Source: Didymodactylos carnosus
Taxonomy: Eukaryota > Rotifera > Eurotatoria > Philodinida > Philodinidae
DNA length: 45,363 nt
NCBI GenBank assembly: GCA_905250885.1
Contig: CAJNOQ010000609.1
Location: 1-45,363, forward strand
Direction: 5' to 3'
Each line of letters opens with the position of its first letter. The stretch's first letter is position 1. A program made the position numbers and the translations under genes. This document shows, one piece after another, positions 42,601 to 45,363 of this stretch. The notes beneath the pieces are model-generated. The model was not told the DNA's origin. It saw nothing but the letters and a program-made list of their open reading frames with translations, and ran no database searches.

Positions 42601-43424
42601 ATAATGGATCATGTTTTTTCCGACAAAAACAAAGATAATTTGGTACATAATTATTAATTTTTTGACAGCCGGGACATCGCCATTCTTTTTCCAGTCCACT
42701 TTCTTCAGAATTTGCCCATTTTTTAATACAAAATAAATGAAACATTTTATAACATACTTCACAACTCCATATGGGTTGTTCACGTCTAGAAGAAAAACAA
42801 AAATATATACAACATTACATTTGAAGTATGTGCTACGTACTGTATTTTTGAAAAACATATCATACAATCATAATCATTCACACGAAGTTGTTCAATCAAT
42901 GTTGATCGTAAATTTTCTGTTTTTCCACTATCTTCAGTCTCATTTTGTTGCGTTGATTTAGAATTATAAAAGAATTGTTGTTGAATGGGTTGTTGATAAT
43001 ATTGTTGATGATAATAAAAATTGCCGTTGTTTGTGTCAGAGAAATTTGAATATCTTGAATGAGAATTGTTAATTCGTCGATTATTGAACGATGATACTTG
43101 TTGATTATTTTCATATTGGTTATCTTCAGCATATGATTGTTGTTGCTGTGGCGGCAGAGGCATACGATTTGTGTATTGAGTATGTCTCGGAGTCCATCGA
43201 TTACGTCTATTTTGCGAATGATGATAATTGTTATTTGGACGATTTATTCGTTCGTTATTATAAAAGAAAGGTACTGATGATGAGTTGTCGTAAACGTTGT
43301 CTGAATCACTTTGCCGCGATGGTTGTTGGTTTTGTGTGCGATTTTGTTGACCTGAATGCATGTTACTTTCTGTTGACGTTGATGGATAATTTTTTGAATG
43401 GTAATACGTTGAACTCTGAGCCAT
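39644..43424 (-). CDS. NFX1: NFX1 transcription/RNA regulator (RING, NF-X1 fingers, R3H)
   Basis: Exons 43424-42841, 42785-42510, 41664-40770, 40704-40546 and 40489-39644 join in one frame of 919 residues, all GT-AG; human NFX1 is about 1,120. Residues 1-185 are Gln/Asn/Ser-rich and disordered. A RING-type finger follows (CMIC, SCEVC, FHLFC, CPGC; residues ~187-245). Then come about seven or eight NF-X1 zinc fingers of the C-x3-C...CGxHxC...C form (for example CNKLLSCGNHYC, CGKQLNCGIHTC, CGKLLVCGVHLC). The C-terminus is an R3H domain: FVQMVEKCLQQLV, KRCYSFKPM, RKFIHELAAFY and PQRNVVA. R3H plus RING separates NFX1 from NFXL1. NFX1 is a nuclear regulator that binds nucleic acid and can act as an E3 ligase; this is family knowledge. 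An acceptor (TACCTTCAG, about 43449) just upstream suggests a 5'UTR intron. Confidence 0.95.
41785..42030. repeat. Short-word cluster (GGGAT/CGGGA) in NFX1 intron 2
   Basis: The 845-nt intron 41665-42509 holds a block with CGGGATCGGGAGGGATAT, ACGGGACGG, AATAGGGATAGGGATTG, CGAGATCG and GAGATCAG. Ends are roughly inverted (GCCCTGCGAGATGGGGAC on the left; GTCCTGCGGGTTTGAGAT on the minus strand from the right). No target duplication identified. It explains why this intron is much longer than its neighbours. Confidence 0.5.
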
Positions 43425-43524
43425 AGTTAGAGTATCGAGAAGATCTCTGAAGGTAAAAAGAGTCAGTTATAAAGTAAAAAACAGAGAATGGTTTGTATTA
43501 TATAGAGAAGTCGAAGTAAATTAC

Positions 43525-43719
43525 TTAGTTTCTCATACACGCTTTGCAAAAATTGCGAAATTTCGACACATAATGACGTGCTATACTATTTATATTATAT
43601 ACGCCTTTATCGTTTTCTTCCATATTCGTAATTTTTCTTTTACTATTGACTAAGCGATGACTTGGCTTAATGCACATTGGACACCATTGTTCACCAATAA
43701 GACTTTTGAGCCACTCCAT
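43525..43719 (-). CDS. Small ORF with paired CxxC motifs upstream of NFX1
   Basis: A 64-codon frame, MEWLKSLIGEQWCPMCIKPS through YVSKFRNFCKACMRN, with WCPMC and FCKAC motifs that could together bind one zinc ion. It lies on the NFX1 strand about 100 nt upstream of the NFX1 start. Its TAA stop is immediately followed by GTAATTT, a usable donor, and the next acceptor is the one before the NFX1 ATG. It could therefore be an upstream ORF on the NFX1 transcript, a separate small gene, or a last exon of an unseen gene. Family not recognised. Confidence 0.35.
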   Translation of the reverse strand: MEWLKSLIGEQWCPMCIKPSHRLVNSKRKITNMEENDKGVYNINSIARHYVSKFRNFCKACMRN

Positions 43720-43739
43720 TTCGAAGAATCTCTCTACAT

Positions 43740-43891
43740 GACAAATAAAATTCTGCTTTATTGTCTAAAAACAGTGGCTGGAAGCGATAACTAGAAGTGC
43801 ATCTTTGAACTATGTGTATTCAATACTCAACTCCAAAGTGGGATTAGAGTTGTAACCCTGACTACCTTGACAAAACGGAAAGCAACTTTCG
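43740..43891. other. Short intergenic stretch
   Basis: No feature recognised between the small CxxC ORF and the hairpin element. Confidence 0.3.
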
Positions 43892-43899
43892 GTTTACAT

Positions 43900-43999
43900 A
43901 TAGGAAGAAGATAAGTCATCGTAAATTCTATCACCAAACCGCTGCCGTCAACGTCAAAACACATAGAATCTGGCGACTTGGTGATGACTTATCTTCACC
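43900..43999. mobile_element. 100-bp hairpin MITE with 8-bp direct repeats
   Basis: GAAGATAAGTCATC (43907-43920) pairs with GATGACTTATCTTC (43983-43996). Identical GTTTACAT octamers lie at 43892-43899 and 44000-44007, consistent with an 8-bp target duplication as made by hAT transposases. Non-coding. Confidence 0.65.
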
Positions 44000-44378
44000 G
44001 TTTACATGAGAGCAGAAAAATGTCCGAATTGTTCCCTTATGCGAGAATTCTTGAAAATTTTTCGAGAATTAATAGCTCTTTTATACATCTAGACTAGGAA
44101 ACAAAACGTTGAATTAAATTATCGTTATCAGTTAATAACCATAGCCGGTGTTTGCCTCTACAGGTCATCGAAGCTTGATAACACTAAAGATTGTAATATG
44201 GTTCTACGTTTACTACAAGTGGTAACAAGAACCATAACAATTAAACAATAATAAAAATAATATTTTTGAGGACTAATTAATTAAACGTCTGCATTTTCTA
44301 ATACATGGTGATGAATATATCCGTTTTTTAAACAAAGCTGTAAATAGATCGTTTTTTCACTGTAAAACGCCCTTAGTC

Positions 44379-44637
44379 ACCCGCGAAATAATTTGAAGCT
44401 GCTATAACGATCATTCTCGCTAAATATGAAAATAATCAAATGTTTCATATTTAACACGTTCAAACGGGTGAAATTTCCCAACTTAACGCGCGTGAACGTG
44501 ATTTCGGAAAACGAAACGGCGAAAACTGCGCTTCGCAGTCATTAACTTCTGAGTTTTCACGCGATAAAGAAGTGGATTAACCCGTTAACTGTATACATTC
44601 TAACGATCGTTAGCCGCTTCAAATTATTTCACGGGTA
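44379..44637. mobile_element. Fold-back element (~260 bp)
   Basis: The left end CCCGCGAAATAATTTGAAGC pairs with the right end, whose minus strand reads CCCGTGAAATAATTTGAAGC, continuing into a TAACGATC/GATCGTTA pair. The middle contains its own small palindromes (AACTGCGCTTCGCAGTC). No target duplication could be fixed. Confidence 0.7.
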
Positions 44638-45147
44638 TGCGAGGTAATAACAACGAACGACATAGAAACAATCTATCAACGATGCTAGTTTTGGTCAGTA
44701 ATCAATGCTTTTCCGAAAATCTTTTAAACAGTGTTTGAAGAAACTAATTTATGACGAATCGATTCTAATATTGGTAAGTATTTTCTAGTTTTATACACCG
44801 TTTAAATTTAAATTTATATACACCGTTTCAGTATTCATATTCCTGAAAGATTTTGCAAGAGGGTTGCCAAAAGGAAACTAGTCCATTGTGTTCACCGTAA
44901 TCGAAATTCTCGTACGCCATGTTTTTCTCAAATGGGTGATCGCGCTTTTCACAAAAAAAGATTTTAAAATTTTGAAAACGATTCAAGCGATAATCCAACT
45001 CGCGTTCAAAGAAATAAACTTTCTTCATCTCTTAGTCCACTGAGCCAGGATTCTTTACTCATCGTCTGTTCCCCTATCCACCCTAGATTATTATTGTTAT
45101 ATGCAATTTATTTTTTCCTTTACAGTGTAATACAAGGGGGGAAAAGC
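44638..45147. other. Intergenic, nothing recognised
   Basis: Contains a direct duplication of TATACACCGTTT (about 44795 and 44818). The minus-strand frame 44828-45028 (66 codons) has no supporting context. Confidence 0.3.
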
Positions 45148-45275
45148 GGATTTGGGGGTATTCTAAGTATTGGGAATATTTGCGAATATCAGAGAATACC
45201 TGAAATTCTATGAGAATAACCCTGAATACGTTAGAATCGTCTAGTCATATAGAATCGACTATTCTGATCACGAAT
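45148..45275. repeat. Short-word palindromic cluster (GAATA/TATTC)
   Basis: TATTCT, GGGAATAT, GCGAATATC, GAGAATACC, GAGAATAACC, TGAATACG, TAGAATCG and CGAATATCG recur on both strands within about 130 nt. Loose inverted ends (GGGGGTATTCT, and GGCGATATTCG on the minus strand) resemble the other word clusters. No target duplication identified. Confidence 0.5.
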
Positions 45276-45363
45276 ATCGCCTTTAAGCTTTTCAAAGTGA
45301 AAAGATAGCTCAGGAGAAAACGTTTACGGAACTTAGTCCTTCGGTGAAAAACAGGCAAGCTCT

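Noticed and set aside
1-45363. CRISPR arrays, bacterial operons, rRNA genes
   Set aside because: None seen; the repeats present are transposon-like and the genes are intron-containing animal genes.

Overview
The window is AT-rich eukaryotic DNA from a small invertebrate animal. Genes are split by many short introns, mostly about 50-60 nt, with GT-AG borders apart from one striking exception. The recognisable genes are metazoan: the ciliary transport protein IFT80, the RING/NF-X1/R3H regulator NFX1, a TMEM170-family membrane protein and an animal-type haem peroxidase. A decayed NKCC-type (SLC12) cotransporter is also present. A rotifer, perhaps a bdelloid, fits the intron sizes, base composition and Gln/Asn/Ser-rich low-complexity proteins, but this is inference and no single diagnostic sequence was seen.

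Layout. 1-1000: 5' part of an unrecognised minus-strand gene. 3432-4301: an unrecognised plus-strand ORF. 4560-5690: minus-strand NKCC pseudogene. 5.7-13.9 kb: no confident gene, but a dense field of small transposon-like inverted repeats, including a hAT-like MITE (12860-13354) with an 8-bp target duplication. 13927-16513: peroxidase, plus strand, 11 exons. 16862-17760: dead LINE 3' fragment, minus strand. 18113-23327: complete IFT80, minus strand, 19 exons, 780 aa. 23.3-26.9 kb: intergenic with repeats. 26928-27729: TMEM170-like, 3 exons, 128 aa. 28068-28966: 0.9-kb fold-back element. 29602-30081: Gln/Met-rich repeat protein, minus strand. 31.3-36.8 kb: two piggyBac-like MITEs, tandem repeats and long inverted repeats. 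37671-38480: unrecognised plus-strand gene. 39644-43424: complete NFX1, minus strand, 5 exons, 919 aa. 43.5-45.4 kb: a small Cys-containing ORF and more fold-back elements.

The genes do not form a pathway; they are independent housekeeping or accessory loci separated by repeats. Two observations stand out. First, intron 1 of IFT80 only works as an AT-AC U12-type (minor spliceosome) intron: donor ATATCCTT, a near-consensus branch site and an AC acceptor restore a frame that matches the IFT80 N-terminus. Second, at least seven separate blocks are each built from many copies, on both strands, of one private short self-complementary word (CCGTAAA, TAGGATCCTA, GCCTG, ATCGTA, AAGATCTTA, GGGAT, GAATA). 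One block has hAT ends and a target duplication, which suggests they are internally iterated non-autonomous DNA transposons.
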